The translations under genes were made by a program, and so were the position numbers. DNA of 64,000 nt from Pyronema omphalodes (Eukaryota > Ascomycota > Pezizomycetes > Pezizales > Pyronemataceae), in the NCBI GenBank assembly GCA_024516155.1, contig JAJJXM010000016.1, positions 310,001 through 374,000 of the forward strand, in the 5' to 3' direction. This document shows positions 12,652-25,424 of this stretch, piece after piece (the first letter of the stretch is position 1; the number at the start of each line of letters is the position of its first letter). The notes under the pieces were generated by a model. That model saw only the letters and a program-made list of their open reading frames with translations, was not told where the DNA came from and searched no databases.

Positions 12652-15600
12652 TAAGCGACATAAATCTTATGATGATTTGCACCTTGGACAAAGAAGCCCG
12701 TGAGACATCTCTCTACATGATCATACTCTCTGGTCGTTATCTATCAGTTCACCATGTCAAATTTCTTCCTTGGGTCAATATTCTACTCAACAAACCGTTT
12801 TGAACACAGTTCTTCCTAAATTCAGATGACCATGGCTAAACGGTAGCAATCCACCACATACGCAACATCCCGTAAGATACACAGATACACAGGCCATCTT
12901 ATAACCTTTCCAATACATACTCTCCAGCATTAATCTCAAAATATTCCACACTCCAGATACGGAGGTCCGTATACTATTCGATATATCTCCACATGAATAT
13001 ATTCTCCGTATCCTGTGTGTTATTATTATATCGCCATTCCGACCTTATATATATCAATGTACTTGCCTAGATATTTCACGGCCTTTCCTTCCTTGTATCC
13101 AAGGAGGTTCAATATCTCGAATGACGTTAAGGAATTTCACGCACTAGTGGCTCCGTGTCACAAACGCTTTAACAGCACAAGTGTTGCACCTACCAAGGGA
13201 TATATAGGTTATCGTAACAAGGTACGGGTGAAATAATGGCTGGATAAGGAAGCTGTAAAAATTTTCTATTTTTGCTCCTGTTTTCATTTTGTATGGCAGT
13301 TGGGAATACCGCTGCGTTATACATACATCTGGATTAGACGGTCGGTAGGATACGTACTCGTGTAGGGGGTGATAGGAGGCAAAGTAAGGCTCCTACAACG
13401 ACAGAGCGGATGCTTCGGCCAGAGGCAGTATAGTCAACAGGAGTGCATGTACCGCTGAAGTACATGAATTGATTCAAAGCGACTTTTTTTTGGGTTTTAC
13501 GGTCTACCTGACAGACTTGATGAAGCGCCGAAGTTTCGTACTTGAATCTTATGCATGAAACTTGTATGCTCCAGATGTCAGTCGCCGGAACTTGATCTGT
13601 TCATGAAGTGGTTTTTCAAGTAAATGGTGTTGTAGGGGCCCTACATCTGTGTCAGGTTGTTTTGAAGAAGGTGGAAGATGAAAGTGAAGTTGGCTCAGAC
13701 CTGCAGAGATATCGGAGAGAGTTTCTATTGTCAGTTGGAATTTCGTTGTAACGTAGACACTAACTACGAAATAACAATAACTAGCACATTTGTTTGGGTG
13801 GCAGTCGGTGGAAATAGCGGGATGATGTTACCAAGATGTGAATAATGTTTGTTGAAATAAAGAAACCAGTGATAAGTTCATATCTCAAAGTTTAAAAACA
13901 GAGAAAATGAGGAACATAAAATGAATTGAAATAAAATAAAATACAGATAGAAAATATTAAAGAAAGTAAAGATATAAAACCCATTTAGCGGGGGTGTTCT
14001 GCATAATTTCCCTTTTTGTCTCACTTTTTTCCCTGGCTCTATACGCCGAGCTGGCTACGCCTCCATATCCTCATATAATTGTGCAAATTCCAGTTTTCTT
14101 TTTCTTCTTTTCAAACTTTCATATCATAGCGGATTTTCTTTTCGATTTTCCTCGCAATTTTTTATTTTTATTTTCCGTGTTGGTATTTTTAAAATGTTTT
14201 TTCCGGAAAGTGCGCGAGGGGAATGTTCGGCGATGATTTGATGCGGAACACACCTCACATTAAATTCCTATGCTATCCTTTAGTTAGTAATCTTGCATGA
14301 GAATTACAACACGGAAGAGGAAGTCACTTACCATCAAATCAGAGGAAACAAAAAGGTTAAATAATGCACAACACAAATCTGAAAGACAGTATTCAAAAAA
14401 AAAAAACTCCCAAACACTGGAAGGTATCCTGTATAATTTTAATTTTTGTTCCTCGGCTTTTTTTTGTTTTTGTTTTTCCGGAAAGCGAGCGAAGCTTATG
14501 TCCGGCAGTGTTTGGATGCGGAATACACCGCGAATTGGGTTACTAGGCTATCTATTTTATGGTCAATGACTTTGCACGAAGAATTGCAACACGGGCGAGC
14601 AAGTCACTTACCATTAAATTATAGGGAACAAAAAGACCTAATAACTCAAAAGACCGATTTCAAAAGAAAGTTTCTAAACGTTGTACCCAACCGATACACG
14701 AAAATCCAAAACGGAGAATTAAAGTAGCGAATGGCTCTTCCTCTATCCCTGCTCTATGATCGAGCCTTTATTACACCCATATCCCCCTCTTCTTGCGCAG
14801 ATTCCGAGTTTTTGGTTTTTTCTTTTTCTCTACGTAAAATTGGATTTTTCTGCTTTTTTGATCGATTTTCCCAATTTTAATAAATATTAACTCGGCTTAT
14901 CTTTTTTGTGTTTCGATTTTTTTTCTATGTTTATGTTTTGAATTTTTTTATCTGGAGAGTGCGCAAGAGAGTCGTACTGCCATAGACGTGAGGAACATGG
15001 TGACGATTTCGGTGTGTAATTGAAGCAACACTTGCTGCGATCATATGCATGAGTTATTTTATTTTCTGCACTGTTATCAGTAACCTAATATGACGAAAAG
15101 GAAGAAGAATGTACTTACCCTCACCCCCAAGCTGATTTGATTTTTCTTTTTTATAGCTCTATACCTCACATCCCAATATTTCAGAATGTGTCCGGACTTA
15201 TTGCTCATTTCCGTCTTAGTTTAGTGACATCGCTCTTCTGGATGTGGATTTATTTATTTAGCGGATGCAACCAAACTGATCATGGAAGTGAGCGTCAAGA
15301 CGCATTCTGAAAATTAGGGTAATCGTGACACCCGAGCTAGGGTCCCCATCCTTTCAGACACATTTCGGTTTTCCGAAAGTGCGTCATACTGCTACATGTT
15401 ACATATATAGCGGCAGACGTAGGGAGGCTGATAAAGCGGAAACAATACTCATTAACGCTGTACCGAGATATCGATGGCGCCGGTTACCGTATCCAAACTA
15501 CTGTCATGTTAGCAGGCCTCAACTCAAATTATAGTAGAAACGTACCATTATCACAGGGACGTCTGACAGGCTTATGGTGGTTGGTTTTTTTTTCAGGCAA

Positions 15601-16574
15601 TTTGATGATGAAATCAAAAAAAAAAAAAAAAAAAAAACACAAAAAAAAAGAAATGTCAAGTTTTCTCGACAACCCCAAGGTACCGGTAAGAGTAGCTAAA
15701 GACTTCCCAGAAAAAGTAAGTCAAAAACAGAAAGTTTTCTTACCGAGACCCCTGGATAGTGTAATCGCGAAAACCGCGATCGCTCCCGCCCCACCTCCAA
15801 ATAGTAAGAACTTTACCCTTTGAAGCCACTTATGTCGATTAAATAACAAGTTTTAAAGTACCCACGGATTTCCCCAAGGCTTAGAGAGTACCTCTGGACA
15901 GCAGCAGTGTTCTGTTGCTCCCTCCCCATCCTCCGAAGTATGTAAACCGGTTAATACTCCGGAGCCAAACCATGGATGCGAATTCCGTCTGTTCCAAGAC
16001 GAAAAGTAATAACTTAATGGAATTAAATGAGTGTTGAACAGGTTGTTGCAAGAAACAGTAATTCTAATAAATCCGTAGGCCTTTTGTTGACAAATCCTCT
16101 TTGGAGTCACATTTATCTTTACCAACACGGGACTTCGTATAACGAGGTTGTATTGAATGAACCCATGCCATAGGAAATTGGCTATCCGGTAATAACTTGA
16201 TGCAGGCGTCAAGAGGCACCGAAATAAATGTAATTTCCACAACTTCCCCAATATTTAGGAATAGAGGGTCCGTCCAGCGAGTTATTCCCACGTCAATCCG
16301 AAGTGCCCAGTATTACTGACACCTGGGAGCCTAGCCGTGGTAGGCGGAATTCGTAGATGCCAAGTCGAGTCAGTTGCATAAATGAGCGTCAAACATTGCT
16401 GTGAAAGAGAGTAACCTTAATTAAGTCTGCCGTTTTTCAAGTACTCATTCTTTTCCCACACTCCTGCTTTCCGGCATGGGCCTTATAGAGAACGTCTGTA
16501 GCGATAGTATCAATACCATATCAATGGGATGGGTCGAATAGACTACATTGAAAAGTAACGAGCGTGAGACTGTC
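12652..16574. other. Gene-free AT-rich stretch with decayed repeats
   Basis: No gene is supported. Short plus-strand frames (for example 14297-14569 and 15506-15823) are Lys/Phe-rich products of A and T runs, not proteins. The stretch holds a diverged tandem duplication at 14201-14670 (listed separately), with weaker possible copies near 14951-15120 and 15360-15440. An A-run of more than 20 bases lies near 15619-15641. A 12-nt string TCGTAACAAGGT at 13212-13223 matches the conserved 3' end of small-subunit rRNA, but no other rRNA segment surrounds it. Confidence 0.5.
14201..14670. repeat. Diverged tandem duplication, offset about 275 bp
   Basis: Two units begin with TTCCGGAAAG at 14201 and 14476 and run in parallel for about 180 bp. 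They share GATGCGGAA(C/T)ACACC, an AATT(A/G)CAACACGG segment, AAGTCACTTACCAT and GGAACAAAAAG in the same order and spacing. Each unit is preceded by a T-rich tract. A third, weaker copy may start near 14951 with GGAGAGTGCGC. No coding potential or terminal structure was seen. The divergence suggests an old duplication. Confidence 0.65.
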
Positions 16575-17645
16575 AACAAATTGTACCCGAAGATCCGTAA
16601 CGCCCGTGTGAATATACCCAAGGATTTTGTAGCGATTGCGTAAAGAAGATACCCGAAGATGTTGTAAGGATTGTGTGGAGAAGATATCCAAGGATCCGTA
16701 ACGCCTGTGTGAATACACCCAAATATGATGTAACGATTGTGCAATGATACCCTAAGAGCCGGTAACGACTGTGTGAAAAGAATATCCAAAGATCCGTAAC
16801 TCCTGTGTGTATAAGATACCCAATGATGTCGTAACGATTGTATGAAGAGAATTTCCAAAGATCCGTAACGCCTGTGTGTATAAGATATCCAAAGATGTCA
16901 TAAAGATTGTATGAAGAGAATTTCCAAAGATCCGTAACGCCTGTGTGAATACACCCAAATATGATGTAACGATTGTGCAATGATACCCTAAGAGCTGGTA
17001 ACGACTGTATGAAGAGAATATCCAGAGGTCCGTAACGCCTGTGTGTATAAGATATCCGAAGATCTCATAACGATTGTATGAAGAGAATGTCCAAAGATCC
17101 GTAACGACTGTGTGAATATACCCAGGTATATCGTAACGACTGTGTGAAGAGAATATCCAGAGATCCGTAACGCTTGTGTGTATAAGATATCCAAAGATGT
17201 CATAACGATTGTATGAAGAGAATTTCCAAAGATCCGTAACGCCTGTGTGTATAAGATATCCAAAGATGTCATAAAGATTGTATGAAGAGAATTTCCAAAG
17301 ATCCGTAACGCCTGTGTGAATACACCCAAATATGATGTAACGATTGTGCAATGATACCCTAAGAGCCGGTAACGACTGTATGAAGAGAATATCCAGAGGT
17401 CCGTAACGACTGTGTGTATAAGATATCCAAAGATGTCATAAAGATTGTATGAAGAGAATTTCCAAAGATCCGTAACGCCTGTGTGAATACACCCAAATAT
17501 GATGTAACGATTGTGCAATGATACCCTAAGATCCGGTAACGACTGTGTGAAAAGAATATCCAGAGGTCCGTAACGACTGTGTGTATAAGATATCCAAAGA
17601 TGTCGTAACGATTGTATGAAGAGAATTTCCAAAGATCCGTAACGC
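16575..17645. repeat. Minisatellite of 31-35 bp units, about 32 copies
   Basis: The array is built from units of the form (A/T)YCCAAAGATSYCGTAACG followed by MYTGTGTGAAGAGAAT, with 31, 32, 34 and 35 bp variants. Variants alternate in a higher-order order: a TGTGTGTATAAGAT type, a TGTATGAAGAGAAT type, a TGTGTGAATAC type and a TTGTGCAATGAT type. Blocks of several units recur nearly unchanged, for example from about 16854, 17232 and 17437. The long minus-strand open frames through it (up to 214 codons) follow from the repetition and have a highly repetitive Tyr/Ile/Leu/Gly composition. I do not call them genes. Confidence 0.9.
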
Positions 17646-18123
17646 CAAAATCAAGATACCCAAAAATATGATTAAATTATATAAGTCTCCTTCATCAGTG
17701 ATTGATAGGGAATCCAGAAGAAATGGTTGTGTTTGTCGTAGAAAAAATAAATGAAAAACAAAAAAAAGGTAAATCCTTGTTCGTTCGGGTGGGGTACTGC
17801 CATATAGGAATTACAAGGAGAGGCGGCGGGCCGTTTTATTATAATTTAAGAGAACTTATACGTGAGAGAAAGATTGTAAGAAATAAATCCGCCGTATCGA
17901 ACGATTGTAAAATCCTTACTGCTGTAGATCTACTTGATGGGAGTAGAAAAACACCTAGTGGCTAGAAAAAGTTGAAACGGCCTGAAGAACATAAATCCAG
18001 CCTGTGAAGACTAACCTTAGAAACCGAATGAAATGAGTAGGTCCAATCATTTATCCGTAATCTTGTCGAAGAATGGTCGAACCGGGAAAGCGGGGAGAAA
18101 GTAAATTTATTTTCTTTTTTTTT

Positions 18124-18154
<31 letters not shown>

Positions 18155-18214
18155 CCAAATAGCCGGAACGCCGCCAACTCCAAAAAGGAAAAGAAAAAGG
18201 AATGTATGTATTAC
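17646..18214. other. Spacer with long T tract
   Basis: This is the downstream flank of the minus-strand precursor gene at 18215-20147. It contains an almost uninterrupted T run of about 45 bases near 18112-18155. On the gene's strand this is a poly-A tract about 60 nt past the stop codon, within the likely 3' UTR. A plus-strand frame at 17702-17965 is Lys/Arg-rich, has no recognisable domain, and is not supported as a gene. Confidence 0.5.
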
Positions 18215-20147
18215 CTAAGCAAGCATATCATCAAAGATGCTATGGCTCTCAAGCTTAATAGGCTTCTCGCTGTTGACAATATCCTTACCACCAGACTGAA
18301 TACGAACATGCTCATCCTGCTGAGTCATGGGTGTCTGGTTTACGGTTTCGTCATTCTGAGTTTCCTCAGAGGTAACGTTGCCAGAGTTGGACTTCTGGGC
18401 CCTAACATTAGGGTTCTCAGTCTTCTTAGGCTCAGGCTTGGACTTCTTGGGCTTCAACAAGTGTCCAGTGAGAGGGTTGTCGGCAAAGGGGTTAATGCCG
18501 GAGTATTTTCTGCCTGTAAATTGTCAGGCGGTAATCTTAATGTGGCCTGAGTTTGGATTAAAACCCACCAGCGAGGGGCTCGGCAGAACGCTTTGCCAAA
18601 GCAATCATATCCTCATTGTCCTCCTCCTTTCTGCGTCCCCTGAAGGCGGGGCGGGGCTTCTTAATATGCTTGCCACGGACAGGGGAGCCGTTGACTTCAA
18701 CGGCCTTTCCATTATAGATGACGAAGCTCTTACCAAGCTGAGGGACCTCCGGCTCGACAGGTTCGATAGGGGTGTTTTCGTTCAAAGCGTCAAGCGCCTC
18801 TTGGGCGCCGTCAGTCGAATCGATTGGATCATCAATAATGGGGTTGTGGACAATAGGATCGACGGGGTCAACGGGGTCGATAGGGTTGATTGGGTCGATG
18901 GGATCAATGGGGTCGACAATGACGATAGGGTCAATGACATTGTCGTTCTGAGAAACGTCGTCATTCTGAGAAATGTCGTCATTCTGAGAAACTGCATCGT
19001 CAACAATTTCGTCATCCTGAGCAACGGGGGCCTTCTTGCGGCGGCCAGTCTTCTTCGGCATGTCGAAAGTACCGAATCCGAACTTCTCACGAATGTTTCC
19101 GCGCTTCTGGAGAGCACTCTTGTTAGGGGCAAACTTAGCAATATCAAGAGCCTTTCCAGTAACGTCTCCCTCGACCTCAACGGGAACACCGTTAACAACC
19201 ATGTAAGCATTGCTATTCCATGGCTTGCGGATGGGCTTCTTGGGGGTAGGGACACGGATCTCCTCGGGCTCAGTAATGACAACAGGAGTTTCGGCATCAG
19301 CGGGGTCGAAAATCTTGTTGTCGTGCTGGAGGGCAGGGTCGTCGGTCACAATACCACCTGCAGGGGGAAGGGGACCAAGGGCATTGCCCCAGGCAGCGGG
19401 CTTTCCGGGGGGAACGTTCTTGCCAATGGGGATCATGTGCTCAGGAACAAGGGCATACTCGGGGGCGCCCTCAGGTTGAGTCCAGACCTCCTTGGGAGCG
19501 GCAAGGCCCATACCGATGATGGGAGACTTCATAGCCTCACGGACTGTCTCATCGGTACAGTTGGGATCGGAAAGGAATCCCAACCCAAGCTTCTTCTTCA
19601 AAAGTCCACGCTTCTCAACGGTAGCGGACTCCTCCTCCTCCTCCTCTTCCTCCTCGTCATCCTCAGGAGGGTTGATGGGACGTCCGGTCATGGGGTCGAC
19701 GGGAACTCCGTTGAAAAGAGCAACGGAGTTAGAGGCAGCCATGCGAGTAACGTCGCTGCGGTTAGAGGACTCCTTGGAGTTCTTGGATCCCTTCTGTTTG
19801 AGTGGAACAGGTTCAAGCTCGGGCTCGGGCTCAGGCTCAAACTGCTCCTCGATAAGCTCTTCCTCGGCAATGGGGGCAGGCTCAACGGCAGGCTCAGGAA
19901 CAGAGACGGGAATGGACGGGGGAACAGCATTGGGGATGACCACGGGGATCACGGTTACTGGAACGTGCTGAATGGGGGGCTCGGGGGTAGGAGGGTTGAA
20001 ACGATCTCCAAGCTTACCGGCCTTGAAGGGGCGGATGGAATCACCCCAAGACCCAAAAATGGGCTTGATGGCCTTTGCCTCTGGCTCAGCAGCAGGGGCT
20101 GCTGTGACCAGAGGTAAGGCAAGGAGTAGTAAATCGAGTGGCTTCAT
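18215..20147 (-). CDS. Secreted repeat precursor with Kex2-type KR sites
   Basis: Exons 18569-20147 and 18215-18513, joined across a 55-nt intron (GTGGGT..TACAG, branch CTGAC), encode 625 residues. I chose the ATG at 20147 over an in-frame one 20 codons upstream because it opens directly on a clean signal peptide (residues 1-17, Leu-rich, ending TAA). Three modules share the core NG-x-(P/A)-V-(D/E): NGVPVD at 146-151, NGVPVE at 319-324 and NGKAVE at 479-484. Each is followed by a dibasic site, EKR (178-180), QKR (347-349) and AKR (518-520), where a Kex2/furin protease could cut in the Golgi. After the first two sites comes a matching peptide, GLLKKKLGLGF and GNIREKFGFGT. Other parts are Glu/Pro-rich, a 3-fold SQND repeat (387-402) and a DPI/DPV ladder (406-443). 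There is one Cys (197). Function is unknown; a Kex2-processed repeat protein is my inference. Confidence 0.85.
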
Positions 20148-21640
20148 GGCGGTGAAACGAGAAATCCAAGGGGGGGGAACTGGAGACTTTATAGTCCTTG
20201 TATTCATTCTTGGGGAGCATAACGGTAAAATTCGCCGTCTGTGTTGACGTAAGAAAAAAGCCCTAAATGGATGTTACTACAAAATGCCCTAAAGCGAAGT
20301 GGCCGAAGTATCGTACCAGGGCCTTCAACCCGTAGCGTAGGGCCCCGAACATGACATAATTACACACTCCCAGGTTTGCCGTTATGCGTGAGACTGTTCT
20401 ACGTCACTCTAGAAACGATCCTTTCGAACGCTGTCTAATCCATGCAAGGTGCCATGTCATGTGTCAATGTACATACCTACATGCAATAAAGAAGATATGC
20501 TATTGATGACAGTAAATAGTATTTTTATGGATATTGACGTAACAACTATCAATACAATCTATAATACTTGAGATGACGCGATCGGGAAATTCACAATCAG
20601 ATACACCCAAAGAGGCAATAGGAATGCATCACGATACATAGAGTAAATACACCAAGAATAAAAAAGCACCTGAAGTAACACAAAATGAAGAAGTCGAAAC
20701 TCGGGCCAAGAAATCAAGAGAAAATGGGCGCCAAATTCCGAATATTCTTAGTATCACAGTACACCCAACACACCATCCGAATTCCAAGTAATTTTTTCAG
20801 TAAAATGGGAATTAAGAGGACAAGAATGATCCAGAGAACCGGTACACGTATATTTCGTAAAAATCTCACGATATGAGGCAATTTGTTGATGTGTGGACAC
20901 AGTTAAGGTTCGTGGGTCCGCATAGTTCTTTTTCGATTCTCCAATCGCGGCTTGTGTCGGCAAAAGAATCAAGGAAATAACATTGTGACCAGCTTTAGGG
21001 CAATTGCTCAAAAATCGGGTCACAGTGGGTCACAGTTATTACTTTATATTGTGATCCAATCACAGTAGTCATCATCAAAACCCATACCCCATTACCCATA
21101 AATTATGATGTAACCCTCGGATTTGTGATATACGCCACTGTGCAGATATGCCAGTCATTCTAAATGACAATAACCTACATATACGTAAGCATCCACGTTC
21201 TTCGTGTATACTACGAATGATACCCCATGATGACTCACATGGGCCGTATCTTCTATATCTTGTAGCATGATCTAAATTCACCACCACCTATCAATTTTCC
21301 AAATCCATTTCCGTATATTTGATTGTTATAACAGCACATTCTCGGAAAGAAACCAAAATGCCTGATGTTTAGCCAGGCGATACAAACCCTAAAACCATAC
21401 CGTTAAACCACACCGTTAAACCACAAAACACCGCCAACCCCAAGTCCTCCACTATCCCCCACTCCGCTCCACTCCACTATCCCCCAAATTCCCCGACTCC
21501 ATTCCTCCTCCGCCTTCCGGTCACCGTCCGTCCACATCTCTTCCATAGCTCTCCATGCCTCTCCAAAACAAGTTTCTTTTTCTTCTTATTTATCATGTTA
21601 AAAACTCCACCGGTCACCAACCATCGCCCGTCCACCACAC

Positions 21641-21713
21641 ACACACACAGACAGACACACACACACACACAGACACACACACACACACAGACACACACAC
21701 ACAGACAGACACA
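21641..21713. repeat. CA/GACA microsatellite
   Basis: This is a run of CA dinucleotides interrupted at intervals by CAGA or CAGACA, about 70 bp in total, inside a C/A-rich tract that continues to about 21760. The short open frames on both strands here are Thr/His or Val/Cys repeats caused by the dinucleotide and are not genes. Confidence 0.95.
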
Positions 21714-22016
21714 CCCCCCACTACCCTCGACGCACACCCACCACACCACAGGACCACCGAAATCCTATTGTCCCATGGCACCATAACCTAGTCACAGATC
21801 TAAATATTAGCAAGCGAGCCGCGATTAACGAGGCTATGTAAGTAGCCGATAGCCGCTAGGTGGCACGGTGGTTACTGGTATGGTGGTATGGCGGTGTATG
21901 TACCCACTACCCACACAAGGATCTACTTCGACTCCAGCGACAAGTTTTGTGGCGTATGTGACCTCTGCGGGTTCTTCAGCTTTTTCTACCATCGCTTTCA
22001 TCTACTGGTATGACTT

Positions 22017-22110
22017 GGTATGACTATTGGTATGACTATTGGTATGACTATTGGTATGACTATTGGTATGACTATTGGTATGACTATTGGTATGACTATT
22101 GGTATGACTA
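22017..22110. repeat. 12-bp tandem repeat (GGTATGACTATT), about 8 copies
   Basis: Eight near-perfect copies of GGTATGACTATT run from 22017 to 22110. Degenerate relatives (CATCTATTGATACGACTATC and similar) continue to about 22200, so the array decays into its right flank. Confidence 0.95.
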
Positions 22111-22206
22111 CCATCTATTGATACGACTATCATCCATCGATCACGAGTAACGATTATGCCAAGCTATCGATCGATATGACTATCGAGTATCGATGACGAC
22201 TATCGT

Positions 22207-22346
22207 CCATCCAAACCCATCCAAACCCATCCAAACCCATCCAAACCCATCCAAACCCATCCAAACCCATCCAAACCCATCCAAACCCATCCAAACCCAT
22301 CCAAACCCATCCAAACCCATCCAAACCCATCCAAACCCATCCAAAG
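22207..22346. repeat. 10-bp tandem repeat (CCATCCAAAC), about 14 copies
   Basis: About fourteen perfect copies of the 10-mer CCATCCAAAC are followed by three copies of a variant CCAAAGCTCT. The perfect block implies recent expansion or homogenisation. Minus-strand frames reading a Trp/Met/Gly/Leu/Asp/Phe repeat through it are by-products of a 30-bp reading period. Confidence 0.95.
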
Positions 22347-23042
22347 CTCTCCAAAGCTCTCCAAAGCTCCCAAAGACCACCGGGTTCCGATGCATATAAA
22401 CATGGAGATGAGGTCACATAAAGTTATACCATACCATACCATACCATCCTCTATCCTCCACCCTCCTCTATCCTCTATCCTCTACCCTCTACCCTCTACC
22501 CTCCTGTCCTATCCTCCAATACCCATCCCTCAATCCCCACACCAAAGTTATGAACGTCCAAACCCCAATTACCATTTCCAGACCAACCCACGAAACGTCA
22601 TAAACGTCATAACCATCAAAAAAAATCCCATCCCGTTTCCCACTACATGTACCTACCTACCTAGCCCATGTAGGTAGGTAATCGGAGAACCTCTAGCGCC
22701 ATATATCGACATCATCATCAATGATCACAGTATCATACACCTCTCTGGTCACATATCCATAGGTCACAACGATATCTTAGGTTTATGTGACCTAGGACCT
22801 GGGACCTCGATCTAATAATCTAATAACTTAGTACAACCAAAGATGACGTAGGAAAAAGTTACCGGAAGTCGCTAGAAGCCTTTGGATATTATTGACGTCG
22901 ACTTCATACCGGTAGGATAACGGAACGAGGCACGGGACGGATACAGCACTGGATCTATGACGAGAAAATGATACTGGAGCTCATCATGGAATTTTTAGTG
23001 GAATTAATATAGAAGGGCATTATCCCACTTAGCCCTAAGGAT

Positions 23043-23622
23043 TAGGGAAGCACACGAGACGAGACGAGACCGCGATTGGGCTGGAGACGTCTCGTCTCGT
23101 CTCGTCTCGTCTCGTCTCGTCTCGTCTCGTCTCGTGAGATTTCAATCTCGATCGTCTCGGCGAGACGCTCGATTACATTAGGCAAGAAAACTTTTTTTCA
23201 TAACAAATACAATGGAACCAAAAATAATTCTGCAGTATATCATCTTCCCCCAATACTCATGCTCTTCCTCCTCGAATATACCTCCTAATCCTCAGACTCC
23301 AGTAGTAGTCCATTCTAGCTCTTGATGAGCAACACGTTCTGCCGAAGAAGGTTTACTAAGAAGTCGATCTTACACTTGGTAATAGATTTACCTGGAAGAT
23401 TGACTAGCGGAATAGGAAAAAATATACATCTATCTAACTTGATTAGGCATATTTTTGTCCTGTAAAGTATAGAATATACAAGTCTCGAAAAGTCTCGAGC
23501 TTATCTCGAGCTTTTGAAAAACAAGTCTCGAGACGTCTCGTCTCGTGGAAATCTAGTCTCGTCGGTCTCGAGACTAAAGCTCGAACTCTTGTCTCGAGCC
23601 GCTCGTCTCGTGTGCATCCCTA
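23043..23622. mobile_element. hAT-like non-autonomous element, 580 bp, GAGAC-rich ends
   Basis: The termini match as inverted repeats in 20 of 21 positions: TAGGGAAGCACACGAGACGAG at the left and TAGGGATGCACACGAGACGAG on the complement of the right end. Both ends continue into GAGAC/GTCTC-rich subterminal DNA, including a perfect (CTCGT)9 run at 23091-23135. The 8-bp flanks CTAAGGAT (23035-23042) and CTAGGGTT (23623-23630) agree at 6 of 8 positions, consistent with an old 8-bp hAT-type duplication. No transposase frame is present. Superfamily assignment rests on the duplication length and the terminal TAGGG and is tentative; the inverted-repeat structure itself is clear. Confidence 0.7.
23091..23135. 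repeat. Pentanucleotide run (CTCGT)9
   Basis: Nine perfect CTCGT copies lie inside the left end of the 580-bp element. They are the complement of the ACGAG motif in the terminal inverted repeat, so they probably arose by amplifying the element's own terminal motif. Confidence 0.95.
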
Positions 23623-24013
23623 CTAGGGTTAAAATTAAGGGTTAGTATTGTTGAAGATTGGTTGGTAGTTGTGCCAATGTTTTGCTGCTTAATTCAGCAT
23701 GAAACGAAGGTTTACAGCCATTGGACGATCACAGAAATCACAATACGAGCATCATGAGTAGATAGTTTGTAGATACAAATAAGATGGCATAAAATTGATA
23801 CTTGGTGTTGTATACAAATTACCCGTAGAGGCATGCATTACCAATCGGCATCCAGGGCGTGAAAACATAACTTCAAGCTGCTATAAAATGAACAAAACCA
23901 ATGCATAAAAAACAACCGAAAAAGTGCATTATAAAGAGCAAACAAAACCACAAACCCCAGTCCAATCCTTCATAAAATACAAAAACTCCCAATCATTCCA
24001 TCACGTTCATAAC

Positions 24014-25424
<1,411 letters not shown>

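Larger units (their letters stand above)
20148..24013. other. Gene-free stretch with satellites and a hAT-like element
   Basis: Upstream of the precursor gene, 20148-20640 is its likely promoter. From 20640 to 21600 I see no structure beyond short frames. From 21641 to 23140 four simple-sequence arrays follow one another (listed separately). The 580-bp inverted-repeat element occupies 23043-23622. The rest up to 24013 is the downstream flank of the aspartic protease gene. A small mirror-like inverted repeat of TACCTACC / GGTAGGTA occurs at 22650-22680. Confidence 0.5.

Noticed and set aside
13212..13223. TCGTAACAAGGT, identical to the conserved 3' end of small-subunit rRNA
   Set aside because: Only 12 bases match with weak similarity beyond, and no other rRNA helix or ITS sequence is nearby; probably chance or a very decayed mitochondrial fragment.
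16752..17632. Long minus-strand frames in the minisatellite (199 and 214 codons)
   Set aside because: Openness follows from tandem repetition of a stop-free unit; unit lengths of 31-35 bp shift the frame, and no conserved protein period results.
18378..20117. 579-codon plus-strand frame opposite the secreted precursor gene
   Set aside because: It is the antisense shadow of a real gene with a signal peptide, intron and repeat modules; the antisense product is a low-complexity Gly/Leu/Val/Asp-rich string without domains.
22154..22442. Repeat-protein frames over the 10-bp array
   Set aside because: All three frames of the repeat are open on one strand, which is expected for a 10-bp unit without stops; no signal peptide or flanking coding sequence.
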